The position numbers and the translations under genes are program-made. Source: Gammaproteobacteria bacterium (lineage in GTDB: Bacteria; Pseudomonadota; Gammaproteobacteria; JAURND01). Taken from it: DNA of 64,000 nucleotides. Below, piece after piece: positions 28,012 through 37,750 of this stretch. The DNA is taken from assembly GCA_035546635.1 (NCBI GenBank), contig DASZWJ010000013.1:61110-125109 (forward strand). The letters run 5' to 3'. Position 1 is the stretch's first letter. Every line of letters begins with the position of its first letter. A model generated the notes under the pieces. It worked only from the letters and a program-made list of their open reading frames with translations. It searched no databases and was not told the origin of the DNA.

Positions 28012-28979
28012 TATTTAACTGCCTTGCCTATCCTATTCCAACGCACGCGATGGTTAATGGCATCCCAGCTCATCCATATCCCAAAAGCTTTACCAATTAA
28101 ATTTTGCTCGGGCACAAAACCCCAAGTGCGGCTGTCATCGCTGTTATCGCGGTTATCGCCCATCATAAAATAATTACCAGGAGGCACTACGACATCGACA
28201 TCTTGGGTTAAACCCTCATCTATGGGTCTTACATAAATACTATGTTTAACCCCCATTAGATTTTCTGTTTTCAAAGCGACGGGGATATGTTCTTCGGGAT
28301 TGATACCGGCAGGTTCGTCATCGACGGCTTCACTCACAAATTGTTGCGGCATGGCTTTGCCATTGATGTAGAGTACTTTATCTTTGTACTGTATATGATC
28401 GCCCGGCAATCCCACCAGACGTTTAACAAATACGATAGAAGGATCAGGTGGCGCATAAAATAAAACTATATCCCCGCGCTTGGGTTCTGCAATCGGCACG
28501 ATCTTAGTGTTGCCCACGGGGAAACGTAGTCCATAAGCAAACTGATTCACGACTAGAAAATCTCCAGGCGCTACAGTGGGTTGTAATGAACCTGTGGGCA
28601 CGCGATAAGGTTGGATAAGAAACGAACGTATGACCCAAACCAACAATAATACCCAAAAAAACGAGCGGGCATTTTCGACGATCACGGATTGTTTTTGCTT
28701 GGCTGACAAACGTTTGCGACGGAAGAATAGCATATCAATCAGCGCAATTATGCCACAGCCCACTACCAGCGCAGTCAACGTCGCTGGGAAATTCATGATG
28801 CATAACCAGATAATTAACAACACCAAAAGCGTACTGCCCAAAATACGCAGCGTCTTGAATTGGTTAGGTGGGGTGCGTTGTGCCAACCAGGCGGAATCGA
28901 TGATCCAAGTAAACAGGGTCATGAATATGGCGAGGATAAAAATGAGGAGGTATTGTTTGGTAATAATCATCGGTGGCAT
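28011..28979 (-). CDS. lepB: Signal peptidase I
   Basis: Removes signal peptides of exported proteins at the inner membrane. 322 residues. Hydrophobic segments at about 8-28, 45-62, 68-86 and 105-122 precede the catalytic region. The box B serine is in YRVPTGSLQPTVAPGDF; the usual SM pair after glycine is SL here. The catalytic lysine is in FVKRLVGLPGDHI, and box E is GDNRDNSDDSRTWGFVP. Longer membrane part than some homologues. First gene of the lepB-rnc-era run. Confidence 0.95.
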   Translation of the reverse strand: MPPMIITKQYLLIFILAIFMTLFTWIIDSAWLAQRTPPNQFKTLRILGSTLLVLLIIWLCIMNFPATLTALVVGCGIIALIDMLFFRRKRLSAKQKQSVIVENARSFFWVLLLVWVIRSFLIQPYRVPTGSLQPTVAPGDFLVVNQFAYGLRFPVGNTKIVPIAEPKRGDIVLFYAPPDPSIVFVKRLVGLPGDHIQYKDKVLYINGKAMPQQFVSEAVDDEPAGINPEEHIPVALKTENLMGVKHSIYVRPIDEGLTQDVDVVVPPGNYFMMGDNRDNSDDSRTWGFVPEQNLIGKAFGIWMSWDAINHRVRWNRIGKAVK

Positions 28980-29113
28980 CCATTAAAATGTAGTTAACTA
29001 TTCAGCTCATCGTCCCAACCCCCAGTTGAATAATTTGAGTAAGTTGAGCATCAATCTATGCAAAGCGCAATCCGACAAGTGAGAAGGAACAACGTCAAAT
29101 AATTACAAAATAT

Positions 29114-29503
29114 CTAAAAATAATACGGTTCTGTTTTATCTGAATCCGAGCCTGAGTCGTAATCTGAAATTAATGGTGGCATCTTTTCACCCGGTTCATC
29201 AGTTGATTCTAAAGTAGATAAAGACCTATCTGCATTGTTATTGTGCTTAAAAAAATCTGTCCTCGCTACAGTAGGAACCTTCTTAGCCTCTGCCAGCACT
29301 ATTTCCAATAATTCCAATAATTGCGCCTCTTCACTTGACCCAGGCCATTGATATTGCGGGTCAAGTAATGTAAGACAGTGATTAACTACGGTTCTAGCGT
29401 GCGCTCTTTTGCTATCTATCTCAAGATAAACTGCTTCTAATCCGGTGACGCAAGACTGTATTTTTCCAAATGTTGATTTAAGGTATCGGCTTCCTTTTTC
29501 AAT
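29114..29503 (-). CDS. Unknown ORF, acidic C-terminus; possibly the 3' part of a frameshifted gene
   Basis: The frame is open from 29503 to the stop at 29114. A TTG at 29317 would give 67 residues, but upstream codons also look protein-like (GLEAVYLEIDSKRAHARTVVNHCLTLLDPQYQWPGSSEEAQLLELLEIVLAEAKK) and have no ATG/GTG. The end is low-complexity and acidic (LISDYDSGSDSDKTEPYYF). It follows the 29437-29787 ORF in another frame, overlapping it by about 67 bases. Most likely the second half of the same gene after a frameshift near 29440-29460; family not recognised. Confidence 0.45.
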   Translation of the reverse strand: MEKGSRYLKSTFGKIQSCVTGLEAVYLEIDSKRAHARTVVNHCLTLLDPQYQWPGSSEEAQLLELLEIVLAEAKKVPTVARTDFFKHNNNADRSLSTLESTDEPGEKMPPLISDYDSGSDSDKTEPYYF

Positions 29504-29787
29504 CTATGATTGTTATATCTATTATTAGCGTTAGTCATATCTAGACGCAGGTCTTTCGCATCTTGCAATTTTCTTACCCTTTGTGCCTGTAAATCAGTCA
29601 TTAACTGCTTTACTGGCATTTGTTTAATACATTTTGCTCTAAAATTTTCTGACAGCTTTGGGTCAAATGTTAAACCCTTATATAACCCTGACTGCATCGC
29701 TACAACGACTTCTTCATACTGAGAAGATGCTGAAACTCTCAGGATTTTGTCGATTGGTTTTAATTGCTCATCTATTTCGCTACTCAT
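29437..29787 (-). CDS. Unknown helical protein between lepA and lepB
   Basis: 116 residues, ATG preceded by a good GGGGAGG site. Mostly predicted helix with charged residues (FRAKCIKQMPVKQLMTDLQAQRVRKLQDAKDLRLDMTNANNRYNNHRLKKEADTLNQHLEKYS); the second half could form a coiled coil. No signal peptide or membrane segment. It starts 25 bases after the lepA stop, so it is in the lepA-lepB operon, where these two genes are normally adjacent. Not recognised as any family. Confidence 0.6.
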   Translation of the reverse strand: MSSEIDEQLKPIDKILRVSASSQYEEVVVAMQSGLYKGLTFDPKLSENFRAKCIKQMPVKQLMTDLQAQRVRKLQDAKDLRLDMTNANNRYNNHRLKKEADTLNQHLEKYSLASPD

Positions 29788-29812
29788 AAAATACCCTCCC
29801 CAGATTCATCAT

Positions 29813-31609
29813 TTAATTTTTCTGATCTACTTTTAACACTGCTAAAAACGCCTCCTGCGGAATCTCTACTCTTCCAACTTGCTTCATGCGTTTTTTACCA
29901 GCTTTTTGTTTTTCCAATAATTTACGTTTACGGCTTACATCGCCGCCATAACACTTGGCTGTGACATTTTTACGTAAAGCCTTCACCGTTTGCCGTGCAA
30001 TAATCTGTGAACCTATCGCAGCCTGAATGGCCACATCAAACATCTGCCGCGGGATAATTTCCTGCATCTTTTCAACTAAAGCACGACCGCGTTGTTGGGC
30101 TTTCTCGCGGTGCACAATTGTGGCTAAGGCATCTACTTTATCACCATTAATCAAAATATCCAGTTTAACCAATGGCGCGGCCTGGAAAGATTTAAATGCA
30201 TAATCCAGGGAAGCATAGCCGCGGCTGACTGATTTTAAGCGATCAAAAAAATCTAACACAACCTCGTTCATAGGAATTTCATAAGTCAGTGCGACTTGAC
30301 GACCGGCATAGAGCATGTTTTTCTGTACACCGCGACGTTCCACGCATAAGGTAATGACATTACCCAGATATTCTTGCGGCACCAGGATATTCACCTGAGC
30401 GATGGGCTCGCGCATTTCGGCAATTTCCGCCGGCGGCGGCAATTTGTAGGGATTATCGATGTATTTGGTTTCGCCTTTACTCGTCACCACTTCATACACA
30501 ACAGTCGGTGCAGTAGTGATTAGATCCAATTGATATTCGCGTTCTAAACGTTCCTGCACGATTTCCATGTGCAACATACCTAAAAAGCCGCAACGGAAAC
30601 CAAAGCCTAATGCTTCAGAAGTTTCTGGTTCATAAAACAAGGCGGCATCATTTAAGCGCAGTTTAGCTAAAGCATCGCGGAATGCCTCATAGTCTTCGGC
30701 GTTTATGGTAAACAAGCCGGCAAAAACTTGTGGTTTGACTTTTTGGAATCCCGGCAATGGCGAAGAAGCTGGGTGCTGTGCATGTGTCAGGGTATCGCCT
30801 ACGGGTGCGCCATTGACTTCTTTGATTCCGGCAATGACATAACCTACTTCACCGGCTCTCAATATTCCGGTGTTCTGGCGTTTAGGTGTAAAAATGCCAA
30901 CCTGGTCTACCAAATATGACCGGCCAGTTGACATCACCTGCATTTTTTCACCCGCTTTGAGGACACCTTGCATGACCCGCACCAAGGATACAACACCTAA
31001 ATAACTATCAAACCAGGAATCGATGATTAACGCCTGCAATAATGCATTATCTTGGCCTTTGGGGGCTGGAATGGTGGCTACTAATTGTTCTAGTAAATCT
31101 TCAATACCCAAACCTGTTTTGGCGCTGATACGGATAGCGTGATGCGCTTCTATGCCAATAATGTCTTCAATTTCCTGTATCACTTTATCCGGCTCAGCCT
31201 GAGGCAGATCAATTTTGTTTAATACCGGTAATACTTCCAGTCCCTGTTCGATGGCGGTATAGCACACGGCCACGGTCTGCGCTTCTACCCCTTGGGCTGC
31301 GTCAACCACCAATAGCGCACCCTCGCAAGCCGATAACGAACGCGAGACTTCATAGGAGAAATCCACATGTCCCGGAGTGTCAATAAAGTTTAGTTGGTAG
31401 CTGTGACCGTCTTTGGCTTTATAGTGCAAGGTCACACTTTGGGCTTTGATGGTGATGCCACGCTCGCGCTCTATATCCATGGAATCGAGCACTTGCTCGC
31501 TCATTTCACGCTCGGATAAGCCGCCACACCGTTGGATGAAGCGATCTGCTAGGGTAGATTTACCGTGATCGATATGGGCAATGATAGAAAAGTTTCTGAT
31601 GTATTTCAT
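29813..31609 (-). CDS. lepA: Elongation factor 4 (LepA), back-translocating GTPase
   Basis: Ribosome-binding translational GTPase. 598 residues, family length. G1 [13 protein letters not shown]2 RGITIKAQ, G3 DTPGHVDF, G4 NKIDLP. The LepA-specific C-terminal domain is present ([54 protein letters not shown]). ATG start ([19 protein letters not shown]). Confidence 0.98.
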   Translation of the reverse strand: MKYIRNFSIIAHIDHGKSTLADRFIQRCGGLSEREMSEQVLDSMDIERERGITIKAQSVTLHYKAKDGHSYQLNFIDTPGHVDFSYEVSRSLSACEGALLVVDAAQGVEAQTVAVCYTAIEQGLEVLPVLNKIDLPQAEPDKVIQEIEDIIGIEAHHAIRISAKTGLGIEDLLEQLVATIPAPKGQDNALLQALIIDSWFDSYLGVVSLVRVMQGVLKAGEKMQVMSTGRSYLVDQVGIFTPKRQNTGILRAGEVGYVIAGIKEVNGAPVGDTLTHAQHPASSPLPGFQKVKPQVFAGLFTINAEDYEAFRDALAKLRLNDAALFYEPETSEALGFGFRCGFLGMLHMEIVQERLEREYQLDLITTAPTVVYEVVTSKGETKYIDNPYKLPPPAEIAEMREPIAQVNILVPQEYLGNVITLCVERRGVQKNMLYAGRQVALTYEIPMNEVVLDFFDRLKSVSRGYASLDYAFKSFQAAPLVKLDILINGDKVDALATIVHREKAQQRGRALVEKMQEIIPRQMFDVAIQAAIGSQIIARQTVKALRKNVTAKCYGGDVSRKRKLLEKQKAGKKRMKQVGRVEIPQEAFLAVLKVDQKN

Positions 31610-31771
31610 GGGAGAAGTTTAGCGTAGACAGTCGAGTGAGTCATTAATTTAATAATTTTCCGTAATGCAATGTAGCCCTTGGAAGGGAGCCATTGCTGTT
31701 GAGTTTAAAGCCAGGGGACGACGTGCATTTTTTGAATTTCGCGTCAGCGACTAGCTATACCTTGTTTCTGC

Positions 31772-32218
31772 TCACCCCTTTTTCAAAGGGGGAGAGTAGT
31801 TAGTAATAACACGCTGAGTCAACAAATATTGTTTAAGACGTCGAAAAGTATGCGCATCCACACTATCCACCCATAAAATTACGGAGTTACTCCGCCGTTT
31901 AGTCTCTAATGTAAAATTTAAAATAACTAAATACCGACTCACAAAGGTGTCGCCATGCAACTGTGCTGACACCACCTTTCCCGCATGATTCTGCAAGTAC
32001 CATTGTCTATCACTATCTACCCATAAACGCACCACGGCGGATGCAGCACTTAATGCAGCATGCTGCAATCTAATGATTAAGCTACCGACCCCAGCCAGTC
32101 CTGCAGGCAATATAATCCAAAATGGCGCCTTTGATAATAATAAACAACACAGCGCACCTGCATGAATTAGCAATAACAGCAGCAGCCATATTCGCGATCT
32201 TTGTAATACCAGTGTCAT
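31772..32218 (-). CDS. ygfX: YgfX/CptA-like inner membrane protein
   Basis: 148 residues. Two N-terminal hydrophobic helices (about 9-30 and 33-50) followed by a small soluble domain with RLWVDSDRQWYLQNHAGKVVSAQLHGDTFVSRYLVILNF and WVDSVDAHTFRRLKQYLL. This matches the pattern of the YgfX family, whose gene in E. coli is paired with sdhE (ygfY). Here sdhE is about 1.6 kb away. The stop of sixA overlaps its start by 4 bases. The C-terminal SPPLKKG is encoded by a CCCCTTTTTCAAAGGGGG palindrome near 31776. Confidence 0.75.
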   Translation of the reverse strand: MTLVLQRSRIWLLLLLLIHAGALCCLLLSKAPFWIILPAGLAGVGSLIIRLQHAALSAASAVVRLWVDSDRQWYLQNHAGKVVSAQLHGDTFVSRYLVILNFTLETKRRSNSVILWVDSVDAHTFRRLKQYLLTQRVITNYSPPLKKG

Positions 32219-32664
32219 CGCGTCTCAGCCGCATGTATCACCCATTCTAATATCCAGCCATCTCCCACAGGCGCAAGACACGCAACTGTCGCTGGGTTAA
32301 ATATCACTGATGCTGAATGCAAGGTGAGTGCTTCTAACAGATAAGCCATAAAGGGTAAATGTCCTACCAGCATCACTGGTTGCGTCCAGGTGGCTACTTC
32401 TATTTCCATAGGTTCAACCAGATCTTCAGGACGCAAGCCAGGTAATGGCAGAACGCTGCCCGCTTGCACTTGTGGCGCGAGTAATTCCGCTGTTTGCCGT
32501 GCGCGCACAATGCCGCTGTGGTAAATCTTATCTACGACGATACCGCGCGCATGCAATTTCTCGCCCACGCTATTTACCTGCTTTTCTCCAAGTGCGCTTA
32601 AAGGACGATCTGGGTTGATTTCTGCCGCAACGGCTTCTCCGTGACGTGTGAGATAAAGTTTCAT
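32215..32664 (-). CDS. sixA: Phosphohistidine phosphatase SixA
   Basis: 149 residues. Histidine-phosphatase fold: LTRHGEAVAAEINPDRPLSALGEKQV holds the catalytic RHG, IYHSGIVRARQTAELL the second arginine and VMLVGHLPFMAYLLEAL the second histidine. SixA acts on phosphohistidine of HPr-type or phosphotransfer proteins. It overlaps the downstream ygfX start by 4 bases. Confidence 0.9.
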   Translation of the reverse strand: MKLYLTRHGEAVAAEINPDRPLSALGEKQVNSVGEKLHARGIVVDKIYHSGIVRARQTAELLAPQVQAGSVLPLPGLRPEDLVEPMEIEVATWTQPVMLVGHLPFMAYLLEALTLHSASVIFNPATVACLAPVGDGWILEWVIHAAETR

Positions 32665-32745
32665 GTGAAAACGATAGCGCTCCTTTAGTTTCTAAGTCAT
32701 TATTCATTATATTTTATATAAACTAATCTTCGCGAGTAATCTCTC

Positions 32746-33375
32746 ATGCAGTGGAGCCAATTCATCAGCTTTATTATTTCTATGCTTGCTATCACGAATC
32801 CCGCCGGCAGTGTCGCTGTTTTCTTAGGTATGACTCAGAACAAAACAGAGCAAGAAAAACGCAAAATAGCCTTGGTTACCACTTTGACTATTTTTATTGT
32901 ACTCGTGCTTATCACCTGGACTGGTATTCCTATTTTGGAAATCTTTGGTATTTCCTTACCTGCCTTTGAAATCGCTGGTGGTTTAATCATTTTGTTGCGC
33001 GGTTTAGAAATGTTACATTCTAAAGAAACGCCTACCTCAAAAACCGCCGAAGAACTAGAACAACAAAATGTCAGAGAATCCATTGCAGTAGTGCCTTTAG
33101 GTATACCTATTATCGCAGGTCCCGGCGCCATGACCAATACTGTCATTTTTACCCGTGAATTTCCTGAATTCACGCATAAAATTTATATCTGCGCAGGTAT
33201 TCTATTTGTTTCCCTGGTCATAGGGGTGATGTTGTTTTTCTCAACCCGCATCGGCAAAATCGTGGGTGAATCGGGTATTAAAATCATGACGCGTATTATG
33301 GGGCTGCTGTTGTCAGCGATCGCCATGAGTCTGATGATTAAAGGGCTGCAAGAAATTTTTCCCGGATGGACTTAA
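32746..33375 (+). CDS. MarC-family inner membrane protein
   Basis: 209 residues with six hydrophobic helices. MarC family features: [22 protein letters not shown] near the start, [22 protein letters not shown] and [20 protein letters not shown], and the end [23 protein letters not shown]. Function of the family is not established. It starts a two-gene unit with the ferredoxin, 4 bases downstream. Confidence 0.92.
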   Translation: MQWSQFISFIISMLAITNPAGSVAVFLGMTQNKTEQEKRKIALVTTLTIFIVLVLITWTGIPILEIFGISLPAFEIAGGLIILLRGLEMLHSKETPTSKTAEELEQQNVRESIAVVPLGIPIIAGPGAMTNTVIFTREFPEFTHKIYICAGILFVSLVIGVMLFFSTRIGKIVGESGIKIMTRIMGLLLSAIAMSLMIKGLQEIFPGWT

Positions 33376-33379
33376 CACT

Positions 33380-33742
33380 ATGCTAACACCTGAATTGCAG
33401 AGAATTGTCGCTAAGTTAAATTTAGCTGAATTGAGGCATCATATTTTTTTATGCTGCGATCAAACAAAACCCAAGTGCTGTTCACTAGAGGACGGTTTAG
33501 CGTCCTGGGATTATTTAAAATCCCGCTTGAAAGAATTAAAACTGGATACTGTTCAGCGAACTAAGGCTAACTGTCTGCGCGTGTGTATGAATGGACCTAT
33601 CGCCGTGATTTACCCAGATGGTGTGTGGTATCACTCTTGTTCACCGGCGGTGTTGGAGAGAATCATTCAGGAGCATTTAATTGGCGGGGTGCCGGTAGCG
33701 GAATTTGTTTTGTATGCTCCTCATACATCATCCTTTGCATAG
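33380..33742 (+). CDS. Thioredoxin-like [2Fe-2S] ferredoxin
   Basis: 120 residues. [12 protein letters not shown] gives the first cysteine pair, and [22 protein letters not shown] gives the C-x3-C second pair typical of thioredoxin-fold [2Fe-2S] ferredoxins (NuoE/Shethna type). The end [21 protein letters not shown] is the usual C-terminal helix. Electron-transfer partner unknown. It is 4 bases after the marC-like gene. Confidence 0.88.
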   Translation: MLTPELQRIVAKLNLAELRHHIFLCCDQTKPKCCSLEDGLASWDYLKSRLKELKLDTVQRTKANCLRVCMNGPIAVIYPDGVWYHSCSPAVLERIIQEHLIGGVPVAEFVLYAPHTSSFA

Positions 33743-33758
33743 GCGAAGGAGCACCTCT

Positions 33759-33844
33759 TACAGCCCCAGCCTTTTTCCTTCTCCCGTCTGTGACCGAAGG
33801 GAATCCCCTTGCGGGATGGGAGAAGGAAAAAAGCCAAGGCTGTA
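33759..33844. repeat. Long hairpin repeat between convergent ferredoxin and sdhE genes
   Basis: Inverted arms TTACAGCCCCAGCCTTTTTC... and its counterpart ending AAAAGCCAAGGCTGTA, with the CCTTCTCCC core and inner GGGAATCCCC. Positioned to end transcription from both sides. Same outer arms recur at 37.6 kb. Confidence 0.75.
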
Positions 33845-34093
33845 TTAGACACCTGCTCTCAGCATAAATACAATTTCCTGCAAGCTAGAATCAGCAGGCA
33901 AACTATCGCGTATCAATAACCAGTTTATTAATTCTTGATCGGTACTTTCTAATAAAGCTGCGAAAGCTGTTTGTTGATGGGATGATATTGCAGGATATTT
34001 ACGTTCTAGAAAATTGCCCAGCAATACATCGAGTTCTAATAAACCGCGACGGCACTGCCAACGTAATTGGCCTGGATGTAATGGTTTTGTCAT
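33845..34093 (-). CDS. sdhE: FAD assembly factor SdhE
   Basis: Needed for covalent FAD attachment to succinate dehydrogenase. The ATG at 34093 is preferred over an upstream GTG at 34114 because AGGA precedes it by 10 bases; this gives 82 residues, normal for the family. The SdhE motif is LRWQCRRGLLELDVLLGNFLE with the RGLLE contact, followed by FAALLESTDQELINWLL. No sdh genes are in the window. Confidence 0.9.
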   Translation of the reverse strand: MTKPLHPGQLRWQCRRGLLELDVLLGNFLERKYPAISSHQQTAFAALLESTDQELINWLLIRDSLPADSSLQEIVFMLRAGV

Positions 34094-34137
34094 TGATATC
34101 TCATCCTGGGACACGGGCGAGCCGCCTCACTCACAGA

Positions 34138-34806
34138 TTATTCTCTAGGAATACTATCTTCACAACTCACCAGCTGCCGTTGATAGATATTACTGCGCGC
34201 TGAAACTTTATGCGCTACTCTGATTAACCAAGGTTTTCTAATATAACTGCGCTTTGCATAACCTCCCATTCCTTCGTGGTAGGCAAGATATAGCCCATAG
34301 GCATTATTTGGGGGAACCCGCAATGTATGATTTACTTGGTGGCTATACCAACCGATAAAATCACAGGCATCACCAAATTCATGGCGTTTGCCGTCACTGT
34401 TCCCAGTCTGGTTTTGGTAATCTAACCAAGTTTTGTTCAAGGCTTGCGAATAGCCAACAGCCGAGGTTGGGCGCTTCCAAGGAATGATCCATAAGATTTT
34501 TTTGCGCGGCGGCTTGGCTTTAGCGGTAAATGCGGATTCATAGTAAATAATGGACATTTGCACCGGAACCGGTACGCCCCATTTAGCTTCAGTCTGTTTG
34601 GCTTGCCAATACCAATCAGGATATTGATTAAATATACTGCAAATATTTTCCACATTATGTGGACGCGGGCGGGTAGTGGCGCATCCTGCAAGAAATAATG
34701 CGATCATTAGGGGGAGAAAAAGCATTAATCGCCAAAGGGAAATGCAGCTTGAGTAGTAGTGTTTGCGTAATGGAAAATTTGTCGTATGAAGGGCTGCATG
34801 GGTCAT
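34138..34806 (-). CDS. Lysozyme-like (SLT-type) lipoprotein
   Basis: 222 residues from the ATG at 34806; an alternative ATG at 34725 (MLFLPLMIALFLAGCATT) would give a more normal lipoprotein signal. Lipobox LAGC. The mature part has IIYYESAFTAKAKPP (a Glu at the transglycosylase position), WKRPTSAVGYSQALNKTWLDYQ and NNAYGLYLAYHEGMGGYAKRSY, which follow the lysozyme-like order E...GxSQ...AYHxG. Probably an outer-membrane peptidoglycan-cleaving lipoprotein; activity is inference. Upstream of sdhE. Confidence 0.75.
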   Translation of the reverse strand: MTHAALHTTNFPLRKHYYSSCISLWRLMLFLPLMIALFLAGCATTRPRPHNVENICSIFNQYPDWYWQAKQTEAKWGVPVPVQMSIIYYESAFTAKAKPPRKKILWIIPWKRPTSAVGYSQALNKTWLDYQNQTGNSDGKRHEFGDACDFIGWYSHQVNHTLRVPPNNAYGLYLAYHEGMGGYAKRSYIRKPWLIRVAHKVSARSNIYQRQLVSCEDSIPRE

Positions 34807-34844
34807 CGTGTCACATCGGCCTAGGGTTGTTTGCTTCCTTTATC

Positions 34845-34870
34845 CTTTCTCCCTTGTGGGAGGGGGATTA
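34845..34870. repeat. Short CTTTCTCCCttgtGGGAGgggg palindrome
   Basis: Imperfect member of the dispersed palindrome family, between the alr stop and the lipoprotein start; possibly the terminator of the rpsF-to-alr operon. Confidence 0.5.
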
Positions 34871-34920
34871 GTAAAATCTGTAATATGTCGGCGCGATAGT
34901 GCTATAAAGGCTGAATACTG

Positions 34921-35994
34921 TCAAGATTCTAAAAAACGCACGCGCGGCGTTACATGACACAATAATTCATAGGCGATGGTATTGGCACATAAAGCTACTT
35001 TTTCTATGGGTAAACCTTCACCCCATAAAACAACACAATCACCTACTTTAGCTCTCGGATGATTACTTAAATCAATGGTTATCAAATCCATAGACACTCG
35101 TCCAGCCAAGGTGCACATCACATTATCCACTAACACCGGCGTACCATTTTTAGCATGGCGCGGATAACCATCACCATACCCTACTGCAGCAACACCCATC
35201 CGTATATCTGAAGGACATACCCAAGTACCGCCATACCCTATTTCATCCCCCTGATGAAAATCATGAATGGCAATGAGTTCTGAGCTCAAGGTCATGACAG
35301 GTTGCAAATCAAATTCAAAAGCCAAGCGTTCGGGAAAGGGTGATGCACCATAGAGCATGATTCCTGGACGTACCCAATCCGCATGGGATTGTGGCCATGC
35401 GATAATACCTGCGGAATTAGCTAGGCTTTTAGGTCCAGGCCATTTGACAGTTTGATTAAAGATATTTAGTTGCTGCTTTGTCTTTGGATGCTCTAGCTCG
35501 TCAGCTTCTGCAAAATGTGTGAAGGTGGTAATGGGTTTGGCGACATGAGGACATTGTGACAGGCGCTCATAAGCCTGCCCTGCTTCTTCAGGGCTAAAAC
35601 CCAAACGATGCATACCGGTATCTATTTTTAACCATACTGTCACTGCTTTAGTGACTGATATTTGCTCCAGCAATTCTACTTGTTGCAGGGTGTGCACGAC
35701 GGGGACTAGGCCAAATGCCGCCATGCGTTGCAATTCGTCAGCGTCCTGAAAACCTGCCATCACGACGATATTTTTATCACTATGATAACGGAACAATTGT
35801 AATGCTTCGTCAATGCGCGCGACTCCAAAAGCATCCGCATCCTGTAAAGCATTCGCAACTCGCAGCAATCCATGGCCATAAGCATTGGCTTTTATCATCG
35901 CCAACACGGCAGAACCTTGAGCTAAAGATTTGACACGCTGCAAATTATGATTTAGTGCAGCAAGGTTAATGTGGGCAGTAGCAGTGTGATGCAT
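34921..35994 (-). CDS. alr: Alanine racemase
   Basis: Makes D-alanine for peptidoglycan. 357 residues. PLP lysine is Lys35 in AMIKANAYGHGL; the catalytic tyrosine of the other subunit lies in GYGDGYPRH/RVSMDLI regions. TVWLKIDTGMHRLGF and WVRPGIMLYGASPF are conserved. Last gene of the rpsF-rpsR-DUF2232-rplI-dnaB-alr series, 14 bases after dnaB. Confidence 0.97.
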   Translation of the reverse strand: MHHTATAHINLAALNHNLQRVKSLAQGSAVLAMIKANAYGHGLLRVANALQDADAFGVARIDEALQLFRYHSDKNIVVMAGFQDADELQRMAAFGLVPVVHTLQQVELLEQISVTKAVTVWLKIDTGMHRLGFSPEEAGQAYERLSQCPHVAKPITTFTHFAEADELEHPKTKQQLNIFNQTVKWPGPKSLANSAGIIAWPQSHADWVRPGIMLYGASPFPERLAFEFDLQPVMTLSSELIAIHDFHQGDEIGYGGTWVCPSDIRMGVAAVGYGDGYPRHAKNGTPVLVDNVMCTLAGRVSMDLITIDLSNHPRAKVGDCVVLWGEGLPIEKVALCANTIAYELLCHVTPRVRFLES

Positions 35995-36008
35995 AACATT
36001 AAAAAACT

Positions 36009-37520
36009 TTATTCATCATAATCAACCACCGCCGGCGTTCGCTTAAATGTCTGAGCACTTTGTCCCGCAAAAGACCCTCTAGCAGCCGTCTGCCCCATAT
36101 TTGGCGGTGAAGTAGAGTAAGCTGCGGCAGCTAAATTTTCAAAACGGGTAAACTGACCTAAAAATGCCAGCTTGACGGTACCAATAGGGCCATTACGCTG
36201 CTTACCGATAATAATTTCAGCAACACCTTTATCTGGACTATTAGGATCGTAAACCTCATCACGGTATATGAAAGCGATTAAATCAGCATCTTGTTCGATA
36301 GCACCTGATTCGCGCAAATCAGACATCATCGGGCGACGGTTACTGCGCTGTTCTAGTCCACGGTTAAGCTGTGACAACGCGATGAGGGGAACACTGAGCT
36401 CTCTGGCCAACACTTTTAAGCTGCGAGAAATTTCTGATATTTCTAAGGTACGGTTTTCTTTGAAACCTGGAACCTGCATCAATTGCAAGTAATCAACCAC
36501 AATTAATCCCAACTGACCATGCTCGCGCATTAAGCGCCGCGCCCGTGCTCTTAATTCCCCGGGATTGAGTGCCGGACTATCATCGACATAAAGAGAAACG
36601 GAAGATAAGGCACCAACTGCCGCTGCCACCCGATGCCAATCAGTTTTTTCCAACTTGCCGGTGCGAACTTTGTGTTGATCTAAGCGTCCCCAGGAAGAAA
36701 TCAAACGCATGGCCAGTTGTTCACCGGGCATTTCCATACTAAAAACTAAAGTGGGCTTAGCATACTTCATTACCACATTTTCTACAATATTCATTGCAAA
36801 AGCGGTCTTTCCCATGGAGGGACGTCCGGCAATGATAACTAAATCTCCGGCTTGTAGCCCAGAAGTCATCTCATCTAAATCAGCAAAACCTGTCGCCAAT
36901 CCAGTGATCGATTCGGTGGAATGATATAAGGTATCCATACGCTCGGTCGCAATTGCCAAAAGCTGGCTCATTTTTTGCGGCTCCTGGCGTTTGGCGCCCT
37001 GCTCTGCGATTTCGAATACTTTGCGTTCGGCATCATCTAACAGTTCGTTGCTGGAACGCCCATCTGGATTAAATGCTGCTTCAGCAATTTCACCTGCTGT
37101 TCCGATGAGCTGGCGCAACACAGATCGTTCACGAACAATGTTGGCATAAGCGGCAATATTTGCCGTACTCGGTGTATTTTTAGCCAATTCAAATAAATAG
37201 AGCTCACCACCGGCTTCTTCCAAGGCATTGAGATGCTTTAAACTTTCTGCGACGGTAAGGACATCAAATGGCGTATTCCTGGCGGCAAGACTGGTAATGG
37301 CTCTGAAAATCGAACGATGTTCTGGGCGGTAGAAATCGCTATCCACAACTTGATCGGCGACATTGTCCCAGGCTTTATTATCCAGCAATAAGCCGCCTAA
37401 AACGGATTGTTCTGCTTCTATGGAATGAGGGGGGATTTTTAAGGCTTCAGTTTGGGCATCTGCAGCTTTGGCTTTGTTGCGAGGCAATGTTTTTTGGGGA
37501 ATATCAGTTTTTTTGGGCAT
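36009..37520 (-). CDS. dnaB: Replicative DNA helicase DnaB
   Basis: Hexameric 5'-3' helicase at the replication fork. 503 residues. N-terminal DnaB domain (PHSIEAEQSVLGGLLLD) and RecA-like domain with Walker A GRPSMGKTAFAMN and Walker B LIVVDYLQLM, then SQLNRGLEQR and DLRESGAIEQDADLIAFIYRDE. No intein. A charged 28-residue N-terminal tail (PKKTDIPQKTLPRNKAKAADAQ) precedes the domain. Confidence 0.98.
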   Translation of the reverse strand: MPKKTDIPQKTLPRNKAKAADAQTEALKIPPHSIEAEQSVLGGLLLDNKAWDNVADQVVDSDFYRPEHRSIFRAITSLAARNTPFDVLTVAESLKHLNALEEAGGELYLFELAKNTPSTANIAAYANIVRERSVLRQLIGTAGEIAEAAFNPDGRSSNELLDDAERKVFEIAEQGAKRQEPQKMSQLLAIATERMDTLYHSTESITGLATGFADLDEMTSGLQAGDLVIIAGRPSMGKTAFAMNIVENVVMKYAKPTLVFSMEMPGEQLAMRLISSWGRLDQHKVRTGKLEKTDWHRVAAAVGALSSVSLYVDDSPALNPGELRARARRLMREHGQLGLIVVDYLQLMQVPGFKENRTLEISEISRSLKVLARELSVPLIALSQLNRGLEQRSNRRPMMSDLRESGAIEQDADLIAFIYRDEVYDPNSPDKGVAEIIIGKQRNGPIGTVKLAFLGQFTRFENLAAAAYSTSPPNMGQTAARGSFAGQSAQTFKRTPAVVDYDE

Positions 37521-37612
37521 GGGATGATTGTCGCTCCTGGACTATGGGAGTTTTCCAAATTGAATTGTGTCGCAATTTAGCTTTTCTTACCAGCTCTTAT
37601 AGCCTTGGCCTT

Positions 37613-37735
37613 TTTCCTCTTATGGCCTTAGCTTTTTCCCTTCTCCCCTTGTGGGAGAAGGTGCCCTCTTACAGCCATGTCTTCTTACCTTCTCCCACAA
37701 GGGGAGAAGGGAAAAAGCTAAGGCTATAAGAGGTT
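37613..37735. repeat. Large inverted repeat between rplI and dnaB
   Basis: Arms of about 40 bases: CTTAGCTTTTTCCCTTCTCC at about 37628 and its reverse complement at about 37691-37720, each carrying the full CCTTCTCCCCTTGTGGGAGAAGG core, with about 30 bases between them. A partial direct repeat of the outer arm (CTCTTATAGCCTTGGCC) lies just left. It splits the rplI-dnaB part of the operon and could attenuate it. Confidence 0.8.
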
Positions 37736-37750
37736 GGGGCTGTAAGCGCC

